Source of the DNA: Planctomycetota bacterium
GTDB taxonomy: Bacteria; Planctomycetota; UBA1135
Assembly (NCBI GenBank): GCA_021776925.1
Contig: JAJFFB010000019.1
Location: 1 to 40,064 of the forward strand
Reading direction: 5' to 3'
Length of the DNA: 40,064 nt
Both the position numbers and the translations under genes were made by a program. This document shows positions 9,106 to 16,116 of the stretch, one piece after another. Every line of letters starts with the position of its first letter. Positions within the stretch are counted from its first letter, which is position 1. Under the pieces are notes generated by a model, which was given only the letters and a program-made list of their open reading frames with translations, made no database searches and was not told the DNA's origin.

Positions 9106-9333
9106 AGGGTGTAAAAACTCGGCCGAGTTCTAAATCCAATGGCCACAGTGGTTTGTAGCTCCCGAGAATTGGGTTTTGACGGCCGACGCCATAACCCGCC
9201 GAGCGATGGTTGTTGGAATTTCCCTCCCGGATTCATCGTAAGTACCAAGACGTCTGCGGTTTTTGCCGGATTCTCGAAAGGCCTAAACCGGGATGGCCGT
9301 GAGACTTAGGGTTCGGCCGAGTTTTTACACCCT
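9106..9333. mobile_element. MITE-like element with 21-bp perfect terminal inverted repeats
   Basis: Positions 9106-9126 (beginning AGGGTGTAAAAACTCGGCC) are the exact reverse complement of 9313-9333. The 228-bp unit encodes no protein. Size, perfect termini and lack of a gene fit a miniature inverted-repeat transposable element moved in trans by an unknown transposase. I do not see an obvious target duplication in the flanks. Partial relatives lie at 144-220 and 5691-5775. An alternative reading is a structured 3' element of the sigma-fusion genes. Confidence 0.65.
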
Positions 9334-9368
9334 ACGGGCTTGGCAGGTTTGACTCATAAGGGTTAGAC
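9334..9368 (-). repeat. Truncated integron attC-like site after the YaaC-like gene
   Basis: On the minus strand a perfect R'' box GTCTAAC (9368-9362) lies three bases after the stop codon at 9371. It is followed by CCTTATGAGTCAAACCTG and is then cut off by the terminus of the MITE-like element. GTCTAA is the exact complement of the TTAGAC that opens this cassette at 10425-10430, as expected for a genuine cassette. Confidence 0.55.
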
Positions 9369-9370
9369 AA

Positions 9371-10408
9371 CTACATTCTTATTCCAGGGGGCAAGAAATC
9401 GCATCCAGTAATTTCTGAGGCGATTTCATCGACAAATTGAGTCGGTGCAATTTTTATGAATTCAGAAAGAAGCCAGTTGTGCTGTCGATCAAGGTGTGCC
9501 CGTAGTTCCAGCGGGTGATATCGACTCAACTCGCTCAAACGATGCATGGCTGCAAAGGTAAGAGTCAGCGAAGAGCGCGAAAGATAATTCGGGCCGACGC
9601 TCCCCCTCTTGATGTACCAAAGCCGATTTGGACCGTAAATGTAGGACACCTGTTTTCTAACTCGCCTGTGATACCTGCGAAGTCTTTCCATATTCTCTTC
9701 GCTCTTGGGTTTCCCACCTTCCCAATCAAACCGAGACCTCATTCTAATAACTCCTGCCACATCCCCCTCTCCCTTTATGAACTCCCAACGAGGCGCCAGC
9801 TTGTTTGAAGTGTGCATATTATTGTACCGAGCTTCGACATCTGCGCAGAACCAAGACTCTCTGGAATTCAACTTCTTCACGAACCGAAGATTTCGAATAG
9901 GAATAAATAACTCCTGCGATGACGTAAAGGTGAGAGCGTATGCTCTATGAATGTATGGCAAATTGTAAAGAGCCTGCTTCAAGCTGTACTCGGCTATCTG
10001 AGTTGATTCCTCCAGCAAACCGCATAGGCCTGGCAATATTCCACCTGCATGGAACTTCACTCTCTCTAAATCCAATGATGTCCCAGATTCACTGCTGCCT
10101 CCCCCAACCCCATGCCGATCACTTACTTTCACGCCCCTCACTTCCAATAAGCATTTTGTCGCATTTAAGAAACAATAATAGGCCGGCAATGGAGCCGAAG
10201 TGGGCGGCAAGACAGAAGCGGCTTTTGAAAACTCCTGAGCCTGTAGCCAGTAATTACGCGCGGAATCATGTCTATTCCTCTTCAGCCAAAGGCCAACATA
10301 ATCCCATGGATCTGCAACTAGAACCGTTTCAGCACCAAAGTTTGGGCTTGCCGTTGCCTTTCTTGGGCGAAGAACTCTTCCATTGAACTTGATTTCTTTG
10401 TGGCCCAT
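9371..10408 (-). CDS. YaaC-like protein
   Basis: A 345-residue soluble protein. Its N-terminal half resembles the YaaC family: DPWDYVGLWLKRNRHDSARNYW at about residues 33-55, then an aromatic-rich stretch (LPAYYCFLNATKCLLEV) and a following DRHGVGG loop. The biochemical role of that family is not established to my knowledge. The gene is the last in a minus-strand series of cassette-like genes; an attC-like site follows it directly and another precedes it. Its base composition is lower in GC than the genes right of 13.7 kb. The ATG at 10408 is kept because it is the first in-frame start after the preceding attC-like site. Family call from memory of the motif, moderately sure. Confidence 0.6.
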   Translation of the reverse strand: MGHKEIKFNGRVLRPRKATASPNFGAETVLVADPWDYVGLWLKRNRHDSARNYWLQAQEFSKAASVLPPTSAPLPAYYCFLNATKCLLEVRGVKVSDRHGVGGGSSESGTSLDLERVKFHAGGILPGLCGLLEESTQIAEYSLKQALYNLPYIHRAYALTFTSSQELFIPIRNLRFVKKLNSRESWFCADVEARYNNMHTSNKLAPRWEFIKGEGDVAGVIRMRSRFDWEGGKPKSEENMERLRRYHRRVRKQVSYIYGPNRLWYIKRGSVGPNYLSRSSLTLTFAAMHRLSELSRYHPLELRAHLDRQHNWLLSEFIKIAPTQFVDEIASEITGCDFLPPGIRM

Positions 10409-10424
10409 ATCAAAAACTACAATT

Positions 10425-10493
10425 GTCTAATGGGACGGAGATGTTGCCCAGAGGCCGGGCGAAGCCCGGTCTGTCTGCAGCAACTTGTTCTAC
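10425..10493 (-). repeat. Integron attC-like site between HEPN and YaaC-like genes
   Basis: On the minus strand it opens with GTAGAAC, overlapping the HEPN gene stop codon, and ends with ATTAGAC. The interior folds: GTTGC pairs with GCAAC, CAGA with TCTG, and CCGGGC with GCCCGG around a three-base loop. GTAGAAC complements GTTCTAC at the left border of the HEPN cassette (just before 11200), and TTAGAC complements the R'' box after the YaaC-like gene. The first base of the R' box is A instead of G. Confidence 0.6.
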
Positions 10494-11200
10494 TGCAACT
10501 CAGCGGATTCCACTTCTTCATCAATCTCTCGCTCGTATTGATTGAGCCCGCGGCGAATAATCGCGAGAAGTGATTGAAAATCATCCTGCCCAACGAATCG
10601 CATGGAGAATGTTGAAGCGGAAAAGAGGTTGGAGTATTGGTTTACTACGTTTCTAGCCCCCTCCAGGAGCTCTTCAATGTCCGCAGCCGTGAACGGATCT
10701 TCTTCCAACACATTCGCCCTACCAAGCACGGCCTTGGCCCCTAGGTGGGCCCCGATGTTGTTGCGCCATTGAACTAACCTCTTCACGGTAGGGTTTTTAA
10801 TGCTCGCGAAGTCAAGGTCATCGCTAATGGCTTTTTCAGTTGGCACTCGGGCGATTGAAGCAAGGGACTTGACGAATTTGTTGTCCTTTAGGCGCTCCTC
10901 GAACTCTGCCTGCTCAAACATCCAAAAATTGTCCCGGATGGTGAGAAGCAAAGTGCGAAGGCTCAGACTGTTCTTCTCCTGATCGAAGATACGGCACAAT
11001 CGCAGAAGATATGCATCACGGAGGCCCAATGAGCAGAGGGTCCAGTACGTTGGGAAGCTATTGAAAAGTGGGTCCGAATCATCGAGAGACCCAGACAACT
11101 CAGAAAGTAACCGCTTAAGGCCATGTGCTTCTTGAAGATCGCCAGCTATCCGGTTAATGAGCCTCTTGAGCTCCTCAGGTTTTGAAAGGTCGATTGTCAT
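10490..11200 (-). CDS. AbiU2-like HEPN-domain protein
   Basis: A 236-residue, mostly helical protein. A central segment (YWTLCSLGLRDAYLLRLCRI, about residues 52-71) is followed by FDQEKNSLSLRTLL, as in the AbiU2-type HEPN family. An Arg-x5-His motif, R146 to H152 in RNNIGAH, fits the catalytic Rx4-6H signature of HEPN ribonucleases. HEPN proteins of this type act in abortive infection or toxin-antitoxin systems; ribonuclease activity here is inferred. The gene lies in a row of cassette-like genes with attC-like sequences on both sides, and no separate antitoxin is obvious next to it. ATG at 11200. Confidence 0.65.
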   Translation of the reverse strand: MTIDLSKPEELKRLINRIAGDLQEAHGLKRLLSELSGSLDDSDPLFNSFPTYWTLCSLGLRDAYLLRLCRIFDQEKNSLSLRTLLLTIRDNFWMFEQAEFEERLKDNKFVKSLASIARVPTEKAISDDLDFASIKNPTVKRLVQWRNNIGAHLGAKAVLGRANVLEEDPFTAADIEELLEGARNVVNQYSNLFSASTFSMRFVGQDDFQSLLAIIRRGLNQYEREIDEEVESAELQ

Positions 11201-11275
11201 TTCGCGTCCGTAGAACGGGTTAGTCGGTCAGCGGCGGCGCATAGCGCAATCCGAGGCGGCGGATAAGGGCTAGGT
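11201..11275 (-). repeat. Degenerate attC-like spacer
   Basis: On the minus strand the stop codon of the unknown gene is embedded in ACCTAGC, one base away from an R'' box RYYYAAC. It is followed by CCTTATCCG, like the CCTTATGAG after the R'' box at 9368. The right end carries GTTCTAC shortly before the HEPN gene, which complements the GTAGAAC box after that gene. The interior stem is poorly formed (GCGC pairs around TAT), so this site is judged decayed. Confidence 0.4.
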
Positions 11276-11884
11276 GCCTCGCTCCCATGCATTTGGAAAT
11301 GCTCCTGGTTGTTCACAAAAGCATTCCGCAACAATTTTCTGATGCAAGGCATTATCTGAACTCTTCTTTCCATGAGGTACTGCCACAAGATAGTGATTTT
11401 CATTGGCATTGCGGGCAAAAATAAGCCAATTTCCAGTAACTCCTCTCTCAACCCGATCTTCCCAGCTTTGGATGGTCAGTTTATGAGCTAGCAACTCTTC
11501 GAACAAATCAGGATCTCCGTTCGATTCATCATTGGCCCTATAAATGAGCCCCTCCAAGTATCTTGGAGCCGCCCACTGAATCCTAAGGTTTTCAGCAATC
11601 GATCTGGCACCGGCAAAGTGCTTGTGCCACAGAGGGAATAACGGAGGACTAGAAAACTGGGAAGCAGCTTTTGTAATTGATGGGCGACCCACTCCTTCTA
11701 AAAGGTCAATTGCATCAAGTATCTCGTAATAGCCAGATCTGGATTGCTCTCGAACGAGGAGATTCCTGGCTAGGGCGAATGAAATCTTTCCCGAGTACGG
11801 GCGACCTTGAACCGCACGGTTCTTAATCACCATTGCCTCCTTACACGAGAGGCTCATTGAAACCCAATCAGATCTATCTTCCAT
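11270..11884 (-). CDS. Cassette-borne hypothetical protein
   Basis: About 204 residues from the ATG at 11884. An upstream in-frame GTG at 11983 would run through the attC-like site, so the later start is preferred. I recognise no established domain. The C-terminal part has a run typical of a small beta-rich domain (TGNWLIFARNANENHYLVAV), ending in a Cys-containing tail (AECFCEQPG). No signal peptide or membrane segment is seen. Its neighbours are the SHOCT-domain gene upstream and the HEPN gene downstream, all on the minus strand. A role in stress or defence would be only guilt by association. Confidence 0.55.
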   Translation of the reverse strand: MEDRSDWVSMSLSCKEAMVIKNRAVQGRPYSGKISFALARNLLVREQSRSGYYEILDAIDLLEGVGRPSITKAASQFSSPPLFPLWHKHFAGARSIAENLRIQWAAPRYLEGLIYRANDESNGDPDLFEELLAHKLTIQSWEDRVERGVTGNWLIFARNANENHYLVAVPHGKKSSDNALHQKIVAECFCEQPGAFPNAWERGT

Positions 11885-11904
11885 AGCTTCTGGCAAATTT
11901 AGTG

Positions 11905-11964
11905 CACTAACGGTCAGCATCAACGACTGAGCGCCGCGCCGTCCGCTGCATGCTGTTGTTAGGC
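11905..11964 (-). repeat. Integron attC site (59-base-element type)
   Basis: Sixty bases. On the minus strand they open with a perfect R'' box GCCTAAC (11964-11958) and close with GTTAGTG (11911-11905). The outer arms pair imperfectly: TAACAACAGCAT against the complement of ATGCTGACCGTTA. The interior GCAGCGGACGGCGC is typical of attC sites. It begins 15 bases after the stop codon of the SHOCT-domain gene, exactly where a cassette recombination site belongs. Confidence 0.7.
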
Positions 11965-11979
11965 GACGAACGACTCGGC

Positions 11980-12465
11980 TCACACATCAGAGAGAATCTC
12001 AGCCTTACGCTTTTCGAATTCGGAACCCGTGATGAGACCCTTGTCGGCTAATTCCTTGAGCTTACCGAGGCGTTCCACAGGATCGCCCCGCGTATCGTGA
12101 GCGGCTACGGGTGGGACCGTCGGAGGTGTCTTCTGTAGCGATTCAGAGAGTGCAGCCAGCAAGCGCTCGATGTTCTTTCGGTTTTTCCCCAGATCGAACG
12201 CACCACCGAACAGGACGCCCGTCTTCGGGGTTGACGTTACGCTGACGCGCGTGCGGCCCGGTGCCGACTCCGAGACCACGATCGGGATATTCTCGCCCCA
12301 GGACATGAGACTCACGCCGGCCTTGACAAGTATCCGGCCGCTGAGCTTGTCAGCATTGTCGATCTTCATCCCAGGAAGTCGGGGTATGGCGGCGATTAGC
12401 GCTTCGATGACCACCTCTCGCGGGTAGGGAAAATCAGCGCCGCCCTCATGATCCAGAAAGGCCAT
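11980..12465 (-). CDS. SHOCT-domain protein
   Basis: About 161 residues. The last ~30 residues (RLGKLKELADKGLITGSEFEKRKAEIL) match the SHOCT domain, a short C-terminal oligomerisation motif. The first ~110 residues form an uncharacterised alpha/beta region with VVIEALIAAIPRLPGMKI and TRVSVTSTPKTG. An ATG at 12465 is preferred over the GTG at 12471, because AAGGAGGTGACA places the Shine-Dalgarno core five bases before that ATG. An attC-like site follows the stop, so this is the first recognisable gene of the cassette row. No membrane segment is seen. The function is unknown. Confidence 0.7.
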   Translation of the reverse strand: MAFLDHEGGADFPYPREVVIEALIAAIPRLPGMKIDNADKLSGRILVKAGVSLMSWGENIPIVVSESAPGRTRVSVTSTPKTGVLFGGAFDLGKNRKNIERLLAALSESLQKTPPTVPPVAAHDTRGDPVERLGKLKELADKGLITGSEFEKRKAEILSDV

Positions 12466-12667
12466 TGTCACCTCCTTTGCAGTTTATTAGGGACGCTCCA
12501 CACTTGTCGCCAAACGGGTTGCCGTTCAGCAGCCGTAGTGTAGCGAAGCGAAACGGAGGTCCGTCTGCGAGGGCTTGATTCTATTGTAGGCCTCTCCCGA
12601 TGCCTCCACGCGGGCGCGGGTAGGTTGATGATCACCAAAACCACTTCCAGACATCAGGAGGACCTCC
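12466..12667. other. Non-coding end of an IS110-type element and upstream edge of the cassette row
   Basis: No gene is seen. The right part leads into the IS110-type transposase, with AGGAGG about six bases before its GTG start. In IS110-group elements the non-coding stretch next to the transposase can encode a bridge RNA; this region has the right position and length but I cannot fold it reliably by eye. No integron integrase, attI site or further attC site is recognisable. Confidence 0.35.
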
Positions 12668-13040
12668 GTGAGATTCTACAGCAAGAAGCACGCCTTCACA
12701 TGCGGCGTCGACCTTCATACCCGGACCATGTTTCTCTTCATCCTCGACCAGGCCGGGGAGCCGGTTCTGCAGAAAAACATGCCGTCCACTCCAGCGGCAT
12801 TCCTCATAGCCGTCCGGCCATTTCGCGAGGACCTCGCCGTCGGCGTGGAGTGCATCTTCACCTGGTACTGGCTCGCCAACCTCTGCCGCGAGGAGGGCAT
12901 CCCCTTCATCCTTGGCCACGCTCTCTCCATGAAAGCCAGCGGCGGGGCAAAAGTCAAGAATGACAAGGCCCACGCCTACAAAATCGCCTGCCTGCTCCAG
13001 TCGGGCATGCTGCCAATGCCGTACAGGCCGATTCCTCTGC
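12668..13040 (+). pseudogene. IS110-family transposase, N-terminal fragment
   Basis: The frame from the GTG at 12668 encodes a typical IS110 N-terminus: KKHAFTCGVDLHTRTMFLFI with the first acidic residue of the DEDD catalytic set, then GVECIFTWYWLANLC, then LGHALSMKASGGAKVKNDK and AYKIACLLQSGMLPMPY. Similarity stops near 13020-13040, where a complete transposase would continue for roughly 200 more residues with the C-terminal Tnp_20 domain. The frame then runs on into unrelated sequence until 13126. The element is therefore truncated and presumably immobile on its own. It lies between the cassette row and the tRNA gene. Confidence 0.8.
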
Positions 13041-13122
13041 CCGTTGAAGGGTTGGAATTGCGATGGCCATTGAGATCCTCTCCGGGGGGCCAAGTCGCCA
13101 AAACGAAGCCTCTTACTTCCTA

Positions 13123-13467
13123 TTAGCAATTCAAAGGATTCCGCGCAGCAAGGTGCCGCTCGAATTCACCAACCAAACCTCCAAAAATTTGCCTTGCGGT
13201 TGGCCCCCATTTTTTGAATCCCTGGTCTCGCGCTGGACCGTGATCGTGCCATTCGTGTTGCCGAGTGAGTCGCGCGTAGTCTGGGTGCCCAACTCCATAG
13301 AGTAGAGTTCCGTCGATGGAAATCTCCAGATGGAATATCCACGGTCCGTCATGCGGGCCGCCATTAACCGAATGCCGCCCTGGCTCTCGGTTCTGCCAAC
13401 CAAGAAATGCCTTCCAAAGCTGTTCGTGATTCCGGATAGTGACCGGAAGCGGTGCGGACTGTTCCAT
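13123..13467 (-). CDS. Doubtful hypothetical protein
   Basis: About 114 residues from the ATG at 13467; the open frame extends to a TTG at 13572, but that part has no clear start signal. No Shine-Dalgarno sequence precedes 13467. The sequence (MEQSAPLPVTIRNHEQLW, later GGPHDGPWIFHLEISIDG and HEWHDHGP) matches nothing I know, though its amphipathic pattern looks protein-like. It lies between the truncated IS110 fragment and the tRNA gene, a place where remnants accumulate. An overlapping frame on the same strand (13131-13403) is less convincing. Confidence 0.35.
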   Translation of the reverse strand: MEQSAPLPVTIRNHEQLWKAFLGWQNREPGRHSVNGGPHDGPWIFHLEISIDGTLLYGVGHPDYARLTRQHEWHDHGPARDQGFKKWGPTARQIFGGLVGEFERHLAARNPLNC

Positions 13468-13615
13468 TTTTAGGCCAGTGGCAATTCCTGGGCCGACCAA
13501 TGCCTGCCAAATCGGCAGAAAGAAGAACCCATTCAACGTCGCCACACGGTGGCAGTCCGAATCAAACAACAAAGAAGCTCAGCGCGCCAATAGCGAACCG
13601 AGCTTCTCCAGTGAT

Positions 13616-13691
13616 TGGTAGCGGGGGCAGGATTCGAACCTGCGACCTCCGGGTTATGAGCCCGACGAGCTGCCAGCTGCTCCACCCCGCG
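13616..13691 (-). tRNA. Initiator tRNA-Met (CAT)
   Basis: The 76-base minus-strand sequence folds into a complete cloverleaf with anticodon CAT. It shows initiator hallmarks: position 1 is C facing T at position 72 (no Watson-Crick pair), and the anticodon stem has three consecutive G-C pairs (CGGG CTCATAA CCCG). The TTCGAAT loop is standard and the 3' CCA is encoded. It lies at the visible boundary between less GC-rich DNA to its 3' side (lower coordinates) and GC-rich DNA to its 5' side. Confidence 0.95.
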
Positions 13692-13865
13692 GTGTGGGCG
13701 GAAGATTTTATCTCGGCTTGGGTTGGGGTCAAGGGCGGGGGGCGGAATCCGGGGGAATCGGGGGCGATTTCGGAAAAATGCACGGGGGCGCTGTCGATTT
13801 TCGGGGGGCGGCAGCGTCGTTAGGGTGAAAGCGGCGCTGTTGCCGGTTCATCCCTGACCCTGACC
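13692..13865. other. Intergenic region, no gene recognised
   Basis: This holds the upstream region of the tRNA gene on the minus strand and the leader of the DGPF-protein gene on the plus strand. It is rich in G runs. No clear promoter, operator or terminator could be named. Confidence 0.4.
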
Positions 13866-14213
13866 ATGAAATACCTGCTCCTGATCTACACCGACGAAAG
13901 CCATTACGGCAAGCTCGACGAGGCCCAGATGGGCGAGTTGATGAGCGCCTATGGCACCTTTACCGAGGACCTCGCCCAGTCCGGCGCCATGGTCGGCGCC
14001 GAGCGGCTGCGGCCGACCGCGACCGCGACCACGGTGCGCGTGCGCGACGGCCAGGCGGCGATGACCGACGGCCCCTTTGCCGAGACCAAGGAACAGTTCG
14101 GCGGCTACTACCTGATCGACGTCGACAACCTTGACGCGGCGATTGAGTGGGCCAAGAAACTGCCGTCGTCGACTTACGGCAGCATCGAAGTTCGTCCCAT
14201 CTGGGAAGAGTAA
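13866..14213 (+). CDS. DGPF/YCII-domain protein
   Basis: A 115-residue cytoplasmic protein of the YCII-related family. It begins MKYLLLIYTDES, typical of the family, and contains the signature DGPFAETKEQFGGYYLI at about residues 75-91, followed by a helix with AAIEWAKKLP and a closing IEVRPIWEE strand. These small dimeric alpha/beta proteins are regularly encoded beside ECF sigma factors of the ECF42 type; their biochemical role is not settled. Here the ECF gene lies two genes downstream on the same strand, so co-regulation is likely. Confidence 0.9.
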   Translation: MKYLLLIYTDESHYGKLDEAQMGELMSAYGTFTEDLAQSGAMVGAERLRPTATATTVRVRDGQAAMTDGPFAETKEQFGGYYLIDVDNLDAAIEWAKKLPSSTYGSIEVRPIWEE

Positions 14214-14243
14214 GACACCCCGAAACCACCCAAAGAAACCACC

Positions 14244-14867
14244 ATGATCCGCACCCTCCTCCTTCCCGCCCTGCTGACGCCGATGGCACTGCTGTTGCCT
14301 GCCATCGCAGAGCAACAGGAGCCCGTGAACCAGCCCTGCTGCGACGCAGAGATTGCCCCCGCCGCAAAACTCACGTCCTTGCCCCCCGCCCCCGCGGTCG
14401 CCAACCTCGACCTGATCAAGACGCTGGTCGGCGAATGGGTGGCGGTCGGCGAGGACGGCAAGCCCACCGAGGAGGTCATCTCCCAGGTGCGCGTCACCGC
14501 CGGCGGCAGCGCGGTGCTTGAGACCCTCTTCCCCGGCACCGACCACGAGATGATCACCATGTACACGCAGGACGGCGGCGATCTGATCGCCACCCATTAC
14601 TGCGTGCTCGGCAATCAGCCGCGCTACCGCGCCAGCCTCAATCCGCAGGATTCGTCCGAACTGGTCTTCCAGTGCCTCGGCGGCGGCGGCATGCAGGCGC
14701 ACAGCGAGAAGCACATGCACGAGGGCCGCGTGCGCATCGACGGCAACCGCATGCAGTCGAACTGGCACATGACCGAAAAGGGCGAACAGGTCTACACCGC
14801 CGCCTTCCAACTCGCACGACGTGCCGCACCCGCACCCACACCCGCACCGGCACCGGCCAGCCGCTGA
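14244..14867 (+). CDS. Secreted DUF1579-like protein
   Basis: A 207-residue protein with an N-terminal signal peptide ([22 protein letters not shown]). The core starts near residue 50 with [18 protein letters not shown], then [24 protein letters not shown] and [14 protein letters not shown], the strand pattern of DUF1579-like lipocalin-type beta-barrels. The tail is an Ala-Pro-rich run ([11 protein letters not shown]). It lies between the DGPF gene and the ECF gene; its 3' end overlaps the apparent start of the sigma gene by 47 bases. It may be a periplasmic target or partner of the ECF system, but this is inference. Confidence 0.75.
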   Translation: MIRTLLLPALLTPMALLLPAIAEQQEPVNQPCCDAEIAPAAKLTSLPPAPAVANLDLIKTLVGEWVAVGEDGKPTEEVISQVRVTAGGSAVLETLFPGTDHEMITMYTQDGGDLIATHYCVLGNQPRYRASLNPQDSSELVFQCLGGGGMQAHSEKHMHEGRVRIDGNRMQSNWHMTEKGEQVYTAAFQLARRAAPAPTPAPAPASR

Positions 14868-16116
14868 GCAGGTCTATCGCGAACAGGCCGGCGGCATCCT
14901 CGCCGGCCTGATTCGCATGTTGCAGGACTGGGACGCCGCCGAAGAGTGCCTGCAAGAGGCTTTCGTCCAGGCTCTCGAACACTGGCCCGTCGACGGCCTG
15001 CCCGATAACCCCGGCGCCTGGCTGACCACCACCGCGCGGCGCCGCGCGCTGGACCGATTGCGCCGCCGCGCCCGCCGCAGCCACCTGCGCGGCGGAAGCC
15101 AGGCTGCGCTCGAACAGCTAACCGACCCGGATGCCGAACCTGAAGCCGAACTGCGACGGCTGCAAATGCGCCTCGACTCCTCGATCGCCGACGACCGCCT
15201 GCGCCTGGTCTTCACCTGCTGCCACCCGTCGCTGCACCGCGACAGCCAGGTCGCGCTGACCCTGCGCAGCCTCGGAGGACTGCGCACCGCAGAGATCGCG
15301 CGCGCCTTCCTGCTGCCGCGCGCCACCATGGCGCAACGTCTGGTGCGCGCCAAGAGCAAGATCCGCGACGCCGGCATCCCGTTCCGCATGCCCGCCGACG
15401 CCGAGCTCCCCGACCGCCTGCCGCCGGTGCTCGGCGTGCTCTACCTGATCTTCAACGAGGGCTACCTCGCCACCCAGGGCGAACAACTGCAGCGCCACGA
15501 CCTGTGCGCCGACGCCTTGCACCTCGCCGGCCAGATGGTGCAGCACCTGCCCGACGAAACCGAGGTGCGAGGCCTGCACGCGCTGATGCTGCTGCAGGAC
15601 AGCCGCCGCGCCGCCCGCAGCAATGCCGACGGCGACCTGGTGCGCCTGGAGGAGCAGGACCGCGCCTCCTGGGACCATGAAAAGATCCAGCGCGGGCTCG
15701 CCGAGATCGAGCGCGCGCTGCAGCAGGGCCAACCCGGCCCCTATCAGATCCAGGCGGCGATCGCCGCGCTGCACGCCGAAGCCCAGACCGCCGATGCCAC
15801 CGACTGGCCGCAGATCGTCGCCCTGTACCAACACCTCGAAGAGCACCTGCCCGGACCGGTCACGCGCCTCAACCGCGCGGTGGCGATGGCAATGGCGGGT
15901 GAGGTGCTCGCGGCGCTCGCCCTGGTTGATGAGCTGTGCGGACAGGGTGACCTCGACCACTACCTATACCTGCACTCCACCCGCGCCGACCTGCTGCGCC
16001 GCCTCGACCGCCGAGCCGAAGCCGCCGAGTCCTATCGCGCCGCCCTCAACCTGGGGCAGAACCAGAGCGAACAGCGCTTCCTGCGCGCGCAGCTCGACGC
16101 CCTGGGCGAGACCTAG
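14821..16116 (+). CDS. ECF sigma factor with C-terminal helical extension (ECF42-like)
   Basis: A 431-residue sigma factor. Sigma2 lies at about residues 20-90 ([39 protein letters not shown]) and sigma4 at about 125-180 ([46 protein letters not shown]). The DUF6596-type segment begins with [16 protein letters not shown], and TPR-like helices run to the end. This is the architecture of ECF42-type factors, which use the C-terminal extension instead of a separate anti-sigma factor and sit beside DGPF genes, as here. The assumed GTG start at 14821 lies inside the preceding gene and gives a His-Pro-rich N-terminus ([11 protein letters not shown]). The next in-frame ATG, at 14916, would remove part of sigma2. 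Confidence 0.85.
   Translation: MPHPHPHPHRHRPAAEQVYREQAGGILAGLIRMLQDWDAAEECLQEAFVQALEHWPVDGLPDNPGAWLTTTARRRALDRLRRRARRSHLRGGSQAALEQLTDPDAEPEAELRRLQMRLDSSIADDRLRLVFTCCHPSLHRDSQVALTLRSLGGLRTAEIARAFLLPRATMAQRLVRAKSKIRDAGIPFRMPADAELPDRLPPVLGVLYLIFNEGYLATQGEQLQRHDLCADALHLAGQMVQHLPDETEVRGLHALMLLQDSRRAARSNADGDLVRLEEQDRASWDHEKIQRGLAEIERALQQGQPGPYQIQAAIAALHAEAQTADATDWPQIVALYQHLEEHLPGPVTRLNRAVAMAMAGEVLAALALVDELCGQGDLDHYLYLHSTRADLLRRLDRRAEAAESYRAALNLGQNQSEQRFLRAQLDALGET

Larger units (their letters stand above)
9025..9370. other. Non-coding junction between sigma-fusion locus and cassette array
   Basis: No gene is seen. A weak hairpin with five-base arms (9057-9061 and 9069-9073) followed by TTCTTCC could end transcription of the sigma gene. 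Then comes the inverted-repeat-bounded element 9106-9333, and right of it the start of an attC-like site that belongs to the YaaC-like gene (9334-9368). Confidence 0.5.

Noticed and set aside
11221-11275. GCGGCGG direct repeat in the spacer after the unknown cassette gene
   Set aside because: Two seven-base G/C-only units 25 bases apart are expected by chance in GC-rich DNA and do not form the attC stem.
11197-11451. 84-codon minus-strand open frame
   Set aside because: It overlaps the end of the unknown cassette gene and the attC-like spacer; its reading is out of frame and has no protein character.
12490-12600. Possible further attC or attI site upstream of the SHOCT gene
   Set aside because: No RYYYAAC/GTTRRRY pair with a proper stem was found; the expected GTTAGGC border is not present.
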